Source of the DNA: Enterocloster clostridioformis
GTDB lineage: Bacteria; Bacillota; Clostridia; Lachnospirales; Lachnospiraceae
Length of the DNA: 64,000 nucleotides
Assembly: GCF_020297485.1 (NCBI RefSeq)
Contig: NZ_JAIWZC010000001.1
Span: 1,240,001-1,304,000 of the forward strand
Direction of reading: 5' to 3'
Shown here piece after piece: positions 17,212 to 25,467 of the stretch. Both the position numbers and the translations under genes were made by a program. The stretch's first letter is position 1, and each line of letters begins with the position of its first letter. The notes beneath the pieces are model-generated. The model saw nothing but the letters and a program-made list of their open reading frames with translations. It had not been told where the DNA came from and ran no database searches.

Positions 17212-17327
17212 GTCATGTTTTAATCTGTGTAATGTGATTAGATTCCTCACGTCGCTATCCCTTGTAGCCGGTCTCCAGCTGCTTTACCACACTTACCCCC
17301 CTCCGCCAGCCGATCTTTAACTGCAAA

Positions 17328-17411
17328 AAAAGAGCCAACTACAAAAAGCCATGTAGTCAACTCTTTACGGTAGTTGGTAGAAACTCTGAGCCAATTCTCA
17401 GGATATACATA
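17328..17411 (-). promoter_or_regulatory. guanine-class purine riboswitch with terminator
   Basis: The minus strand carries the purine aptamer: TATATCC, then TGAG, the core TTCTACC, the second-loop ACCGTAAAG and GACTACAT closing helix P1. The pyrimidine that pairs with ligand is C (GACTA rather than GATTA), which indicates guanine or hypoxanthine. The 3' side of P1 is shared with a terminator whose arms are AGAGTTGACTACA and TGTAGTTGGCTCT, followed by seven T. Ligand binding should therefore favour termination, switching off the downstream permease. Confidence 0.93.
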
Positions 17412-17533
17412 GTGAATAGCACCAATATTTAATACAAAATTAATTATATATCCTAAAACTTTTTTAGTCTATTGGCTTTTTTATTCAATAATCCTTTCCG
17501 GTTTTTGTGCAATATGTACATTCTTATTTCATT

Positions 17534-17684
17534 CATAAACTTATTACAAACCGTTCATATTTTTGCAACAGACTGCTCACATTTTTTGAATATACTAATC
17601 ATTGTAGAAGGGCAATGCTAATAACTTTTTTTCATAATACTCAGCCAGCGGGAACAGCCCGCTGGCCGCTCCTCTTTACAGGGG
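17534..17684 (+). ncRNA. predicted structured non-coding element, copy B
   Basis: Homologue of copy A (15529-15680). The boxes are ACCGTTCAT and ACTGCTCAC at the same 13-base gap, TATACT follows, then ACTTTTTTTCATAATACTC and a GCCAGCGGG/CCCGCTGGC hairpin with loop AACAG. The stem differs from copy A by a compensatory pair. It lies upstream of the permease riboswitch but on the opposite strand. Its function is unknown. Confidence 0.55.
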
Positions 17685-17752
17685 CAATAACACGTACATC
17701 CCATCCCCGGTTGAAGATTGGCCGCTCAATGCGGTTCATAATAGAGGTTTAA

Positions 17753-17779
17753 AAAAAGACAGCGTTCGGCTGTCTTTTT
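17753..17779 (-). terminator. terminator of the 97-residue hypothetical gene
   Basis: AAAAAGACAGC and GCTGTCTTTTT flank a short loop, giving an 11-bp stem with T-runs on both strands. Confidence 0.8.
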
Positions 17780-17785
17780 AAATAC

Positions 17786-18079
17786 TTAGTTGATCTGAAT
17801 CTCCATGGCCTGCTCCGGAAAAAAGTCATTTTCCATATCGTAAATATTGTGGCTGGTGGAGTCCCTCAGCACACGGCCCTCCAGTGAATAACAGCGCATG
17901 AACTTGTTCTGTCCGTCCACGCAGGTCCAGTTTTCTGCGTCCCAGGTAAGATATCCCATATCATCTGTTCTCTTCTCCGCAAACTTCATATCAATCTGGC
18001 GGTCCTTTTTCATGAAGTCAATCAAACCTTCCTTAGTAACTTCAACTTCCTGCTTGTTAACGCAATCAAATGCTTTCAT
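17786..18079 (-). CDS. hypothetical protein
   Basis: A 97-residue soluble protein starting MKAFDCVNKQEVEVTKEGLI at ATG 18079, with GGAGAAG just upstream; a longer frame to 18148 is possible but lacks a ribosome site. No domain is recognised. Tryptophan and aspartate are frequent in the middle (YLTWDAENWTC). It has its own terminator and is likely monocistronic. No function can be inferred. Confidence 0.65.
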   Translation of the reverse strand: MKAFDCVNKQEVEVTKEGLIDFMKKDRQIDMKFAEKRTDDMGYLTWDAENWTCVDGQNKFMRCYSLEGRVLRDSTSHNIYDMENDFFPEQAMEIQIN

Positions 18080-18378
18080 TCGTCTTCTCCATTCCGCCCT
18101 GCCTGCCGCAGTGCATATCTTGATTTTATCCCATAAGGATTCTATCACAAATCTATGTCTCTGGCAATAGATGGATGGACGGTATCAGCCGCTCTTTCCT
18201 ACACTCATCTGTCCTGCATCAGACTCATCCCCACTAATACTTCCATTGCCTTCTGCTCATCCTTATCCGCAACATATGTCCTCCCCGTACAGGGAGCTGC
18301 TTCCATATATATTCATGATGCCGCTGGATCCCACGCCCTCCTTTCTACTCAAACCATCCTGATACTCTGATTATATCA
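18080..18378. other. non-coding gap
   Basis: About 300 bases between the 97-residue hypothetical gene and the CpXC gene. No convincing reading frame, RNA or hairpin is seen. Confidence 0.4.
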
Positions 18379-18964
18379 TCATACCTCTATCTTCTTCAAC
18401 GCCTCCGCATACTTCTGATTAATCCGCAGAAATCCTCGGTCTTCCTCCATGGGAATCCTGTCATAATATTTCCCGGCCAGCGTATACAGGCCCTGTGATA
18501 CAGCTACATGCTTCTCCTGCCCCGGAACGGTAAAAAACATCAGCTTTCTCCGGCTGCCCGCATAATATAACTCCAGATTCCTCTTTGCCATGTGGCGCAT
18601 GGCCTCCTTTGTTATCTCCATGATTCCATCATTCAGCCCTGCCTCAAAAATCCGTATCTTCTCCGCCAGCTGCTTATAATCATCCACATATCTTAGCTTA
18701 TATCCTGCCGGACAATCAGACTGCTGAAATACATCCGAATAATCAGTCCCCACACATACCATAAACCTTCTGGCAGGATCGTGATACAAAATATCATACT
18801 GTATGTATGACACAGCCTTACAATCAGGGCATACTACTGTTTCAAACCGGTCGTCCAGAATCTGCTGCCTAAGCTCCGGATTCAAGGATGATGTAATACT
18901 GTCAAATAATTCAAATGGCATAATAGAACCACATTTAGGACATCTGACTGCATAGTCTCTGCTT
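18379..18964 (-). pseudogene. CpXC-domain protein gene, disrupted by a transposon in its fourth codon
   Basis: The minus-strand frame reads CPKCGSIMPFELFDSITSS and later VVCPDCK, the two CPxC zinc-binding knuckles of the CpXC domain, and runs to the stop at 18379. Codons before the first knuckle stop at the 3.4-kb transposon. The missing start is on the far side: ATG TCA AG at 22403-22396, with GGAGG and a consensus promoter. Removing the element and one 6-base duplication restores M-S-R-S-R-D-Y-A-V-R-C-P-K-C, a protein of about 197 residues. As it stands only a truncated form from an internal ATG (18921) could be made. Confidence 0.88.
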
Positions 18965-19119
18965 CTTGACTGTTGTTGCTAAGCTAATTTGTCATCCATA
19001 CTGCTCTGCTTGAATGTCAGAGACTTGCTCTGTATAATGTCAATGAACATTCTACAGAAAGAGAAAGTCCCAGAAGACCCTCCCGCTAAGTTGTGTCCTC
19101 TGAGACTCATGATAAAACC

Positions 19120-19650
19120 ATGATTATTGTATCAGAGTACACGGAATCTGACAAGGGGGATGGCGTAATTACTATCCATTGTAACGAAAATTGTATATGC
19201 CCCATATGCCGGTCCCCTGTCAGCCACCGTGACTGGAAACCACGAATCATGAAGCTGGATGGCGGACAGGTGGTGTGGCTGATGATTGAGCGGAGACGGT
19301 GTGACAATGAGGGCTGCCGGAGGCTTCACAGTCTTCTCCCTGATAAGCTCGTCCCTTATAAGCATTATGGCTCCGACCTTATCGCTGCCGTGCTGGATGG
19401 TGATATCATGCCGGAGGATACCATGAACGAGGATTATCCTTGTGATGAAACCATACGGCGGTGGCACCACTGGCTTATGGCAAACTTCTCCCGGACAGAA
19501 GGTTACTGTCGGCAGGCTATGAGCCTCTTAAGGAATCCCGGACTGGCCGGCGCGGCCATTTTGGAAACAATTAGGAAATCCTGTGACAGGTGGCTTCCCG
19601 CTGTCCTGCGCATGGTCTATAACTCAGGCGGTTTCCTGGTATCCGTCTGA
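19120..19650 (+). CDS. DUF6431-like zinc-ribbon protein of the transposon
   Basis: About 176 residues from ATG 19120; a start at 19093 is possible. The N-terminus has CICPICRSPVSHRDW and a following CDNEGCRRLHSLLP, a two-knuckle zinc ribbon. The C-terminal half has GSDLIAAVLDGDIMP and ETIRRWHHW, which look like a DNA-binding helical region. I place it in DUF6431 by pattern. It is the first gene of the element and probably takes part in end or target recognition, as accessory proteins do in Tn7-type elements. That role is inferred. Confidence 0.72.
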   Translation: MIIVSEYTESDKGDGVITIHCNENCICPICRSPVSHRDWKPRIMKLDGGQVVWLMIERRRCDNEGCRRLHSLLPDKLVPYKHYGSDLIAAVLDGDIMPEDTMNEDYPCDETIRRWHHWLMANFSRTEGYCRQAMSLLRNPGLAGAAILETIRKSCDRWLPAVLRMVYNSGGFLVSV

Positions 19651-19728
19651 GGACATCTTATATGCACCCACTTTGTTTTGGCTGTCAGCGCTTTCTGCGG
19701 TATGCTGTCCAAAAAGGAGGTGCATACC

Positions 19729-21144
19729 ATGCAGACAATCAAAAAAGATTTAAACGGGAGGGATAACGAGGCGCTCTCACGCTACACCTTGATCGCGCCA
19801 CTGCTTGATGAGAGCCTGGATCCCGCCAAACGCAGCCAGCTGCGGGAAGAAGCAGCCTCAAAGTCAGGCTTATCCGAGCGTACCATCTTCCGGTACCTTG
19901 CCGCCTATGAAGAAAAAGGCTTCGAGGGTCTCAAACCCGTCGTGCCGGCTCAGGCGGTTGTCTCCGGGAGGCTGCCGGATAATTACCGGAAGATTGTGGA
20001 GCAGGCAATCCAACTGAGGAAGGAAGTACCCAGGCGGAGCGTGGAGCAGATCATCTTCATCCTGGAGCAGGAGGGCTGGGCGGAGCCGGGCGTACTCAAG
20101 CGCCCTACCCTGCAGCGTCACCTTTATAAAGCCGGTTTCGGCACGAGACAGATGCAGACATACGCAAGCGCACGCGAAAGCTCGTCCAAACGTTTCTGCA
20201 AGCCCAACAGGATGATGATGCTGCAGGCTGATATCAAGTATGGGTGTAAGCTCCCCATAGGGAAAAACGGGGCGATGGTGCAGACATATCTGTCCTCCGC
20301 CATCGATGACCACTCCAGATACCTGGTCCATTCCCGGTTTTATGACAACCAGGAGGAAAGCATCGTGGAGGATACCTTCCGGAACGTCCTCTTGAAGGCC
20401 GGGGCTTGTGATGCCGTATACTTTGACAACGGTTCGCAGTATGTGGCAAAACAGCTGAAATTCTCCCTTGCCAGACTTGGGATTACGGTTCGGCACGCAA
20501 AAGTCCGCAGCGGAAAATCAAAGGGGAAAATAGAAAAATTCCATCAGGTGGTCGATGCTTTTCTCAGGGAGGCCCGGATCCATAAGGTCAAAACACTGGA
20601 AGAGCTTAACCGGCACTGGAAAAACTACCTGGAGGAATACTACCATAAGCAGCCGCACGAGGGCATCCGGGAGTATTATGAGAGCCTTGGCATGCCCGTC
20701 CCACCAGAAGGGATCACCCCTCTCCAGGAGTGGAACCGGGACTGCCGGCCTTTAAAGTTCCTGGATACATCCGTAGTGGCGGAAGCGTTCCTCCATCATG
20801 AAGAACGCCTTGTTGACAAGGGCGGCTGTATCAGCTTTCAGGGCCGCAAATATGAGACAAAACCGTCCCTTATCGGTTTCCGGGTGGAGATTTCCTATGA
20901 CCCTGCTTCGCCGGAAACCATCACGATCCGCCATAAAGGGATTGAACCGTTTACCGCAAAGCCGCTCGAAATGAGGCCGTTTTGTGATAAAAAAGACCCC
21001 CTGCCGATTTCCATGCAGGAAACGGAGCCGGATAATTCCCGTATGCTGGAGGCGCTGGAAAAGAAGAGCGCAGCATCCAAAAAGCACATGGCAGATGCCA
21101 TCTCTTTCGGACAGTACAGGAAGGATGGTGGCAGCAATGTATAA
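19729..21144 (+). CDS. DDE-type transposase (Mu/TniA-like)
   Basis: A 471-residue transposase that starts at ATG 19729 behind AAAAAGGAGG. The N-terminal helix-turn-helix (GLSERTIFRYLAAYEEKGFE) binds element ends. The rve/RNase H core has its acidic triad in LQADIKYG, VYFDNGSQY and KGKIEKFHQ. The C-terminal part is a Mu-type beta-barrel. It would carry out strand transfer giving the short target duplication seen at 18965/22396. Its stop overlaps the start of the ATPase gene by 8 bases, so the two are translationally coupled. Confidence 0.9.
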   Translation: MQTIKKDLNGRDNEALSRYTLIAPLLDESLDPAKRSQLREEAASKSGLSERTIFRYLAAYEEKGFEGLKPVVPAQAVVSGRLPDNYRKIVEQAIQLRKEVPRRSVEQIIFILEQEGWAEPGVLKRPTLQRHLYKAGFGTRQMQTYASARESSSKRFCKPNRMMMLQADIKYGCKLPIGKNGAMVQTYLSSAIDDHSRYLVHSRFYDNQEESIVEDTFRNVLLKAGACDAVYFDNGSQYVAKQLKFSLARLGITVRHAKVRSGKSKGKIEKFHQVVDAFLREARIHKVKTLEELNRHWKNYLEEYYHKQPHEGIREYYESLGMPVPPEGITPLQEWNRDCRPLKFLDTSVVAEAFLHHEERLVDKGGCISFQGRKYETKPSLIGFRVEISYDPASPETITIRHKGIEPFTAKPLEMRPFCDKKDPLPISMQETEPDNSRMLEALEKKSAASKKHMADAISFGQYRKDGGSNV

Positions 21145-21949
21145 AGCTTTTTACGAATTGCAGCGTCTCCCTTTCGTGCGCGATATCCCGTCGGGGATGC
21201 TGTATGAGTCACCGGCGATGGCGGACACCCTTGGGCGCCTGTCTTATGTGGCAGACCGCCAGCTGTTCGCCGTGGTGACGGCGGATGCCGGGTGCGGCAA
21301 GTCAACGCTGGTGCGCCGTTTTGTGGAGACGCTCCCCAAAGAGGAATATATCTTCCTCTACCTGTCGGACTCCAAACTGACCCCAAGATGGTTCTACAAA
21401 GGCATGCTCGACCAGCTGGGCGTGGAATCAAAGTTCTACCGCGGCGATGCCAAGAGGCAGCTTCAGAAGGAGGTGGAGATCATCCGCGGCGTGCAGGGCA
21501 GGAAAGTCGTCTGCATCCTGGATGAAGCACACCTTCTGGAAAAAGAGACCATTGAGGAATTCCGCTTCCTGCTGAATTATAAATTCGATTCTATGAGCCC
21601 TATGGCACTCGTGCTCGTCGGGCAGACGGAGCTGTGGGATAAACTCCGGCTCCAGCGGTATGCGGCCGTCAGGCAGCGGATTGATTTAAGCTGCATCCTG
21701 CCCCATCTTGACCGTGCGCAGACGGAAAGATATATCCGTTCCCACCTTGCGTATGCCGGAGGCAGGCAGGATATCTTTACCGATAAGGCCATGGACGAGA
21801 TCTTCCGCGAGTCCACGGGGATCCCAAGGCGCATCAACCGGATCTGTAACGGCTGCCTGATGTACGCCAGCCAGCAGGGAAAGCGTCTCACGGACGAACA
21901 TCAGGTAAGGTTTGTCCTCGAACATGAGATGCTGGGAGGTGAGGCCTGA
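21137..21949 (+). CDS. AAA ATPase, TniB/ExeA-like transposition regulator
   Basis: A 270-residue P-loop ATPase. Walker A is TADAGCGKSTLVRRF near residue 45, Walker B is VCILDEAHLL near 130, and sensor 1 is LVLVGQTELW. TGIPRRINRICN is the sensor-2 arginine region. MuB/TnsC/TniB-like ATPases choose target DNA and activate the transposase. The gene lies between the transposase (8-base overlap) and the coiled-coil gene (1-base overlap). An intact ATPase next to an intact transposase suggests the element may still be active. Confidence 0.9.
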   Translation: MYKAFYELQRLPFVRDIPSGMLYESPAMADTLGRLSYVADRQLFAVVTADAGCGKSTLVRRFVETLPKEEYIFLYLSDSKLTPRWFYKGMLDQLGVESKFYRGDAKRQLQKEVEIIRGVQGRKVVCILDEAHLLEKETIEEFRFLLNYKFDSMSPMALVLVGQTELWDKLRLQRYAAVRQRIDLSCILPHLDRAQTERYIRSHLAYAGGRQDIFTDKAMDEIFRESTGIPRRINRICNGCLMYASQQGKRLTDEHQVRFVLEHEMLGGEA

Positions 21950-22245
21950 TGGTTCAGAACAAAGAACATCGCCCGGCAGAGACCTTTGCTGACCGCATGC
22001 GCCAGTCCGGCGTATTGGATCTGCTGGAGGAATACATGGACATCCGGGACGAACTGGAGGAAGCCCTCAATTCCATAGAACTGCTCCATGGGGATATCAG
22101 GATCGCCATGGATGACATCAGCGGACAGCTTGAAGATCTTCAGGAGCATATGGATAACGTCAGCAGTAAACTGCGCAGGTTCAAATCGCCGCATGCAAAG
22201 CAGTATGAAGTTGTCAAAGATCAAGGCGTGCTTCCATTTGACTGA
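21949..22245 (+). CDS. small coiled-coil protein of the transposon
   Basis: 98 residues with a long heptad-like region of about residues 20-75 (LLEEYMDIRDELEEALNSIE onward) and no catalytic motif. It overlaps the ATPase stop by one base (TGATGG). It may be an accessory factor for the transposase or ATPase. I do not recognise its family. Confidence 0.7.
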   Translation: MVQNKEHRPAETFADRMRQSGVLDLLEEYMDIRDELEEALNSIELLHGDIRIAMDDISGQLEDLQEHMDNVSSKLRRFKSPHAKQYEVVKDQGVLPFD

Positions 22246-22436
22246 AAAGCCTATGCAGGAGCACTCTCTATCAAAACGATGGTTTTAAGGGTGGAGAAAT
22301 CCACCCAGAAGCCACCGCAATGACTGACATGAGTTAGAGCAGCCTGCTGAAAAATGAACAAATCTGGTCAGCGTCATATCAGGAGGTCAGTAACACTTGA
22401 CATCGCGCCGCCTCCAAACATTTGTTCGATACACAA

Positions 22437-22465
22437 AGTATATCAAACACAACTAATGTTGTCAA
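22437..22465 (-). promoter_or_regulatory. promoter of the disrupted CpXC gene
   Basis: TTGACA and TATACT are exactly 17 bases apart on the minus strand. GGAGGCGGCGCG and ATG follow at 22403. AACATTTGTT occurs on both sides of the promoter (22417 and 22476) and ACAAC/GTTGT sits inside it, which may be operator sites. Transcripts from here now run into the transposon. Confidence 0.75.
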
Positions 22466-22608
22466 ACGAAACCCGAACATTTGTTTCCCCCGTATTCTTT
22501 CCTCAATCAGATTTTCCTTCTGATTTCCGTGTTTAAAATAATCATAAAATGCGGATCCGCCTTTCACGTATCCGCATAAATGTAAAACATATCTGTATAT
22601 TTATATCA

Positions 22609-23070
22609 TCAGGAAGCAGATTCATCCCCTCCATATTTTATGGCATTCAGGAACGCATCAAGTGTATACTCTTTATCAAATTCATCCGCGATGCTGTATT
22701 GCTGCTGGTTCATTTTACTGTTAAAAAATTCCACCAGGCTGGCCTCGTCACGGATAATATGTTCCTCAACATAGGATCCCTCCCATTGGAACAGGTTCCG
22801 TTTGCCGTTCCAGTGCGACACACCTATTACCATTTCATAGCTCTCGGATTTACCTGGCGCGTCCGAAATCCCGGATATCTTTTCATTGATTATTTCATTT
22901 CCAAAATCCGGGTTGACATAGGTTCCATTTCGTTCACCGCAATAAGCCTCTATCTGCTGTTTTAATCCTGGAATGAATGTCTCCTCCCAGAATCTGTTAA
23001 ATTCCTGGATTTCTTCCCGCTTTTTCCGGTTAAAAATATAATAACTTGTAGACAATCGTACTACCTCCAT
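22609..23070 (-). CDS. hypothetical protein
   Basis: 153 residues from ATG 23070; a longer form from 23103 is possible. It is soluble, rich in Glu, Lys and Asn, with an aromatic-rich N-terminus (YYIFNRKKREEIQEFNRFWE). No family is recognised. It stands alone between the transposon-side promoter and the divergent DUF3298-like gene. Confidence 0.6.
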   Translation of the reverse strand: MEVVRLSTSYYIFNRKKREEIQEFNRFWEETFIPGLKQQIEAYCGERNGTYVNPDFGNEIINEKISGISDAPGKSESYEMVIGVSHWNGKRNLFQWEGSYVEEHIIRDEASLVEFFNSKMNQQQYSIADEFDKEYTLDAFLNAIKYGGDESAS

Positions 23071-23298
23071 ATGTTTCCAAACTCTCATTGTTTTATAGAG
23101 CATAAGATTTTTATATATAAACCTTCTATATTATACCAAAATTCAGTCCGTAAAGCCACTATAGATTTTATTGCCCACATGTCCCCTGTTTTATGCAAAA
23201 TAACCATTCCATTACGCATACCGCGTTTTCTGTTTCACACTGTCATGCAGGGAAGCTTTATGAATATACTATTATAACTCCTTAAATCAGGAACCAAT

Positions 23299-23964
23299 AT
23301 GCAGACAATCACAGAACTAACCTTAAACGACTCCATGTTTTATAGGAACATACCGGTTTTTACCTATCACATTACTTATCCATCTTTCTCCACCACCTGT
23401 GTTTTAGCTGCTGCCCAAACAGCAAACACCTATTATATGCAGCTTGCAAAGACTACAGAACAGTATTGCCGTACCGTCCTCTACCCCCAGGCGGTTGAGA
23501 GTGCCAGATATATCCCGGCCAATTATCCGCCCTTTAACCGCTACACCCTGGATATGACTTATCATATAACCTATAATTCCGGCTGCATTACCAGTCTTTA
23601 TATGGATACCTACACCTACATGGGCGGCGCCCACCAGGAGCTGAAACGGACATCGGACACCTGGGATTTCAGCTCCGGCAGACAGTTACACCTGGATGAT
23701 ATTTCTCCCCTTACTCCCGCCGCCCTGACCGGGCTTCAAACAGCCATAGAACAGCAAATTGCAGAACGCTTAAAGGAATCCCCGGGAGCTTACTTTGAAG
23801 ATTACCCCTATCTTCTGAGAAATAATTTTAATCAAAGTCAGTTCTTTCTGCGGCCCGGACAAATTGTCATATATTATCAGCAATATGAAATTGCTCCCTA
23901 TGCAACGGGCGTACCGGAATTTTCCTTTCCGCGGCCATACAATCAAATGACTACAAGGAGGTAA
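23299..23964 (+). CDS. DUF4163/DUF3298-type protein (RsiV/PdaC-like domain)
   Basis: A 221-residue protein with the DUF4163 plus DUF3298 layout. The N-terminal part ends near residue 90. The C-terminal DUF3298 has TYTYMGGAHQELKRTSDTWDF, a very characteristic stretch (YTGGAHG in relatives), and FFLRPGQIVIYYQQYEIAPYATG. Relatives include the extracellular part of anti-sigma RsiV and the deacetylase PdaC, but here there is no signal peptide, membrane anchor or deacetylase domain. It is probably cytosolic or orphaned. The TTG-start small gene follows 6 bases later. Confidence 0.8.
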   Translation: MQTITELTLNDSMFYRNIPVFTYHITYPSFSTTCVLAAAQTANTYYMQLAKTTEQYCRTVLYPQAVESARYIPANYPPFNRYTLDMTYHITYNSGCITSLYMDTYTYMGGAHQELKRTSDTWDFSSGRQLHLDDISPLTPAALTGLQTAIEQQIAERLKESPGAYFEDYPYLLRNNFNQSQFFLRPGQIVIYYQQYEIAPYATGVPEFSFPRPYNQMTTRR

Positions 23965-23970
23965 TTTGTC

Positions 23971-24156
23971 TTGCAATCCTGCGAACTTGCCCTTTCCATA
24001 TCCACTCTTGCCTGCTGCATTGCAGAAGGTAAAAGCCCTGAAGAAATCGCCCTTATCAGTTCCATATTCATGCAATTGGGGGATACGTTAACCACCATTG
24101 CAGCACACCAGGCGCTGTGCTGCCCTCCGGAGAACGGGGATAAGCAGACATCATAA
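23971..24156 (+). CDS. small DUF6774-like protein
   Basis: 61 residues, MQSCELALSISTLACCIAEG at the start, cysteine-containing, with a helical LSPDELALLAS-like centre (SPEEIALISSIFMQLGDTL). It starts at TTG 23971: AAGGAGG lies about 10 bases upstream and no ATG is available. It is in one transcript with the DUF3298-type gene. The family assignment is by pattern only and its function is unknown. Confidence 0.65.
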   Translation: MQSCELALSISTLACCIAEGKSPEEIALISSIFMQLGDTLTTIAAHQALCCPPENGDKQTS

Positions 24157-24196
24157 ATGCCTGCCATCATAACAAACGCTCTTACCTTAACCCGGC

Positions 24197-24233
24197 AAAA
24201 AGGACGGTTGAGTCTTGCTCTCCCGCCCTTTTT
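24197..24233. terminator. bidirectional terminator
   Basis: AAAAAGGACGG and CCGCCCTTTTT form a stem with A- and T-runs on both sides, between convergent genes. Confidence 0.75.
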
Positions 24234-24254
24234 ACTCAGGTTTATATGTTTGCT

Positions 24255-25455
24255 TTAATCCTTACTCTCAAGATGAGCCACTATGTAGGTTCCTACCAAA
24301 TCGCCCAAACAGTTCATCATGGTATACACCATGTCAATCAAAGCAAAAATACCGGAAATAATACCTACCACCTCAAGAGGAAGTCCAAATGCGTCTATAA
24401 CAATAGCTATTGTTACAATCCCTCCTCCCGGTACACCGCCGGCTCCGGTTGTGAGGATGAGGGATATCAGTATTGCCTTTATCAGCATATCCATGGTCAC
24501 AGGTGCGCCAATGGCCTGCGCCGCAAACAGAAATGTGATTGCCAGCATCATACCATTTCCGTCTTTATTCACCTGGGAACCAAGAGGAATGGTAAAGCCC
24601 GATATGGATTTAGGAACATTCATGCTGTCCGCACATTCTATTCCAACCGGTACACATGCAAGGCTGGAGCTGGTTCCGAGAGCTGTTATCATTAAAGGGG
24701 ATGCCTTTTTAAGAAACCAAAATGGATTACACTTTCCAAAAACTGTAAGTAAAACGCCATATACTGCTATTTGAATCAACACACACATAGGATGCACCGA
24801 GGTATTTGGCAAGGAATCCTCCCAGCTGTGCGCCATAGGTACCAACTGTACAGGCCATTAAAGCGCAGATACCGATAGGCGCATAGCCCATAATTATTCC
24901 AACCAGTTTATTAAACAGATTCGCAAGACTGTCTACACCGCTTTTCAGAACCACTCTGTCCTCCTTTTTTACGAACAGCATGGCCACACCCACAAAGGCA
25001 CTGAACACCACAATCTGGTCAAACTTACCATTTGTAAGAGATGCAAAAATATTAGACGGAATCAGCCCCACTATGGTATCTCCGAAAGAAGGTATGGTCT
25101 CAATTGCCTGGTCATATGTTCCTTGCAGCACAAAGCCCTTGCCCGGCTGCAGTACAGTTCCCAGAAGCAGACCTAAAACAATAGCAACAACCGTGGTGAT
25201 ACAGTAATAAAACATTATTTTAATCCCTACTCTACCAAAAATCTTCGGATCGTCCAGGGATGAAATACCGGAAATAAGATTTACCACAATCAGGGGTAAT
25301 GCAGCCATTTTTAAAAGATTTAAAAATACTGTGCCCAAGGGCTTTATGACATTAATTTTCTCTCCAAAAACAGCCCCCAAAATAATACCTATTACCATAG
25401 CAACTAACAGTTTCGTCAAAAGCGGAATCTTCCTATACTTTTCCATCATACTCAT
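24255..25455 (-). pseudogene. dicarboxylate/amino acid:cation symporter, frameshifted in a TG repeat
   Basis: A DAACS-family (GltP/SstT-like) transporter in two frames. Residues from 25455 give TM segments 1-6 (KIPLLTKLLVAMVIGIILGA). The rest, with the signature ITALGTSSSLACVPVGIE and GGGIVTIAIVIDAFGLP, continues in another frame to 24255. The frames meet at a TG repeat on the minus strand (24780-24787): four TG units are present, and five would restore the frame ASYVCVLIQIAVYG. It is either a broken gene, a slippage-controlled gene or an assembly error. Its substrate is probably an acidic or neutral amino acid, given the neighbours. Confidence 0.85.
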
Positions 25456-25467
25456 ACAGATCCCCTC

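Larger units (their letters stand above)
18971..22395 (+). mobile_element. Mu/Tn7-type (TniA/TniB-like) four-gene transposon
   Basis: A 3,425-base element starting TGTTGTTGCT and ending AGTAACA (TGT...ACA ends), flanked on both sides by the 6-base duplication CTTGAC (18965-18970 and 22396-22401). TGTCA/TGACA motifs recur inside both ends, like multiple transposase sites. It carries a DUF6431-like protein, a DDE transposase, an AAA ATPase and a small coiled-coil protein, tightly packed. The boundaries are confirmed by the reconstructed CpXC gene. Confidence 0.88.
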
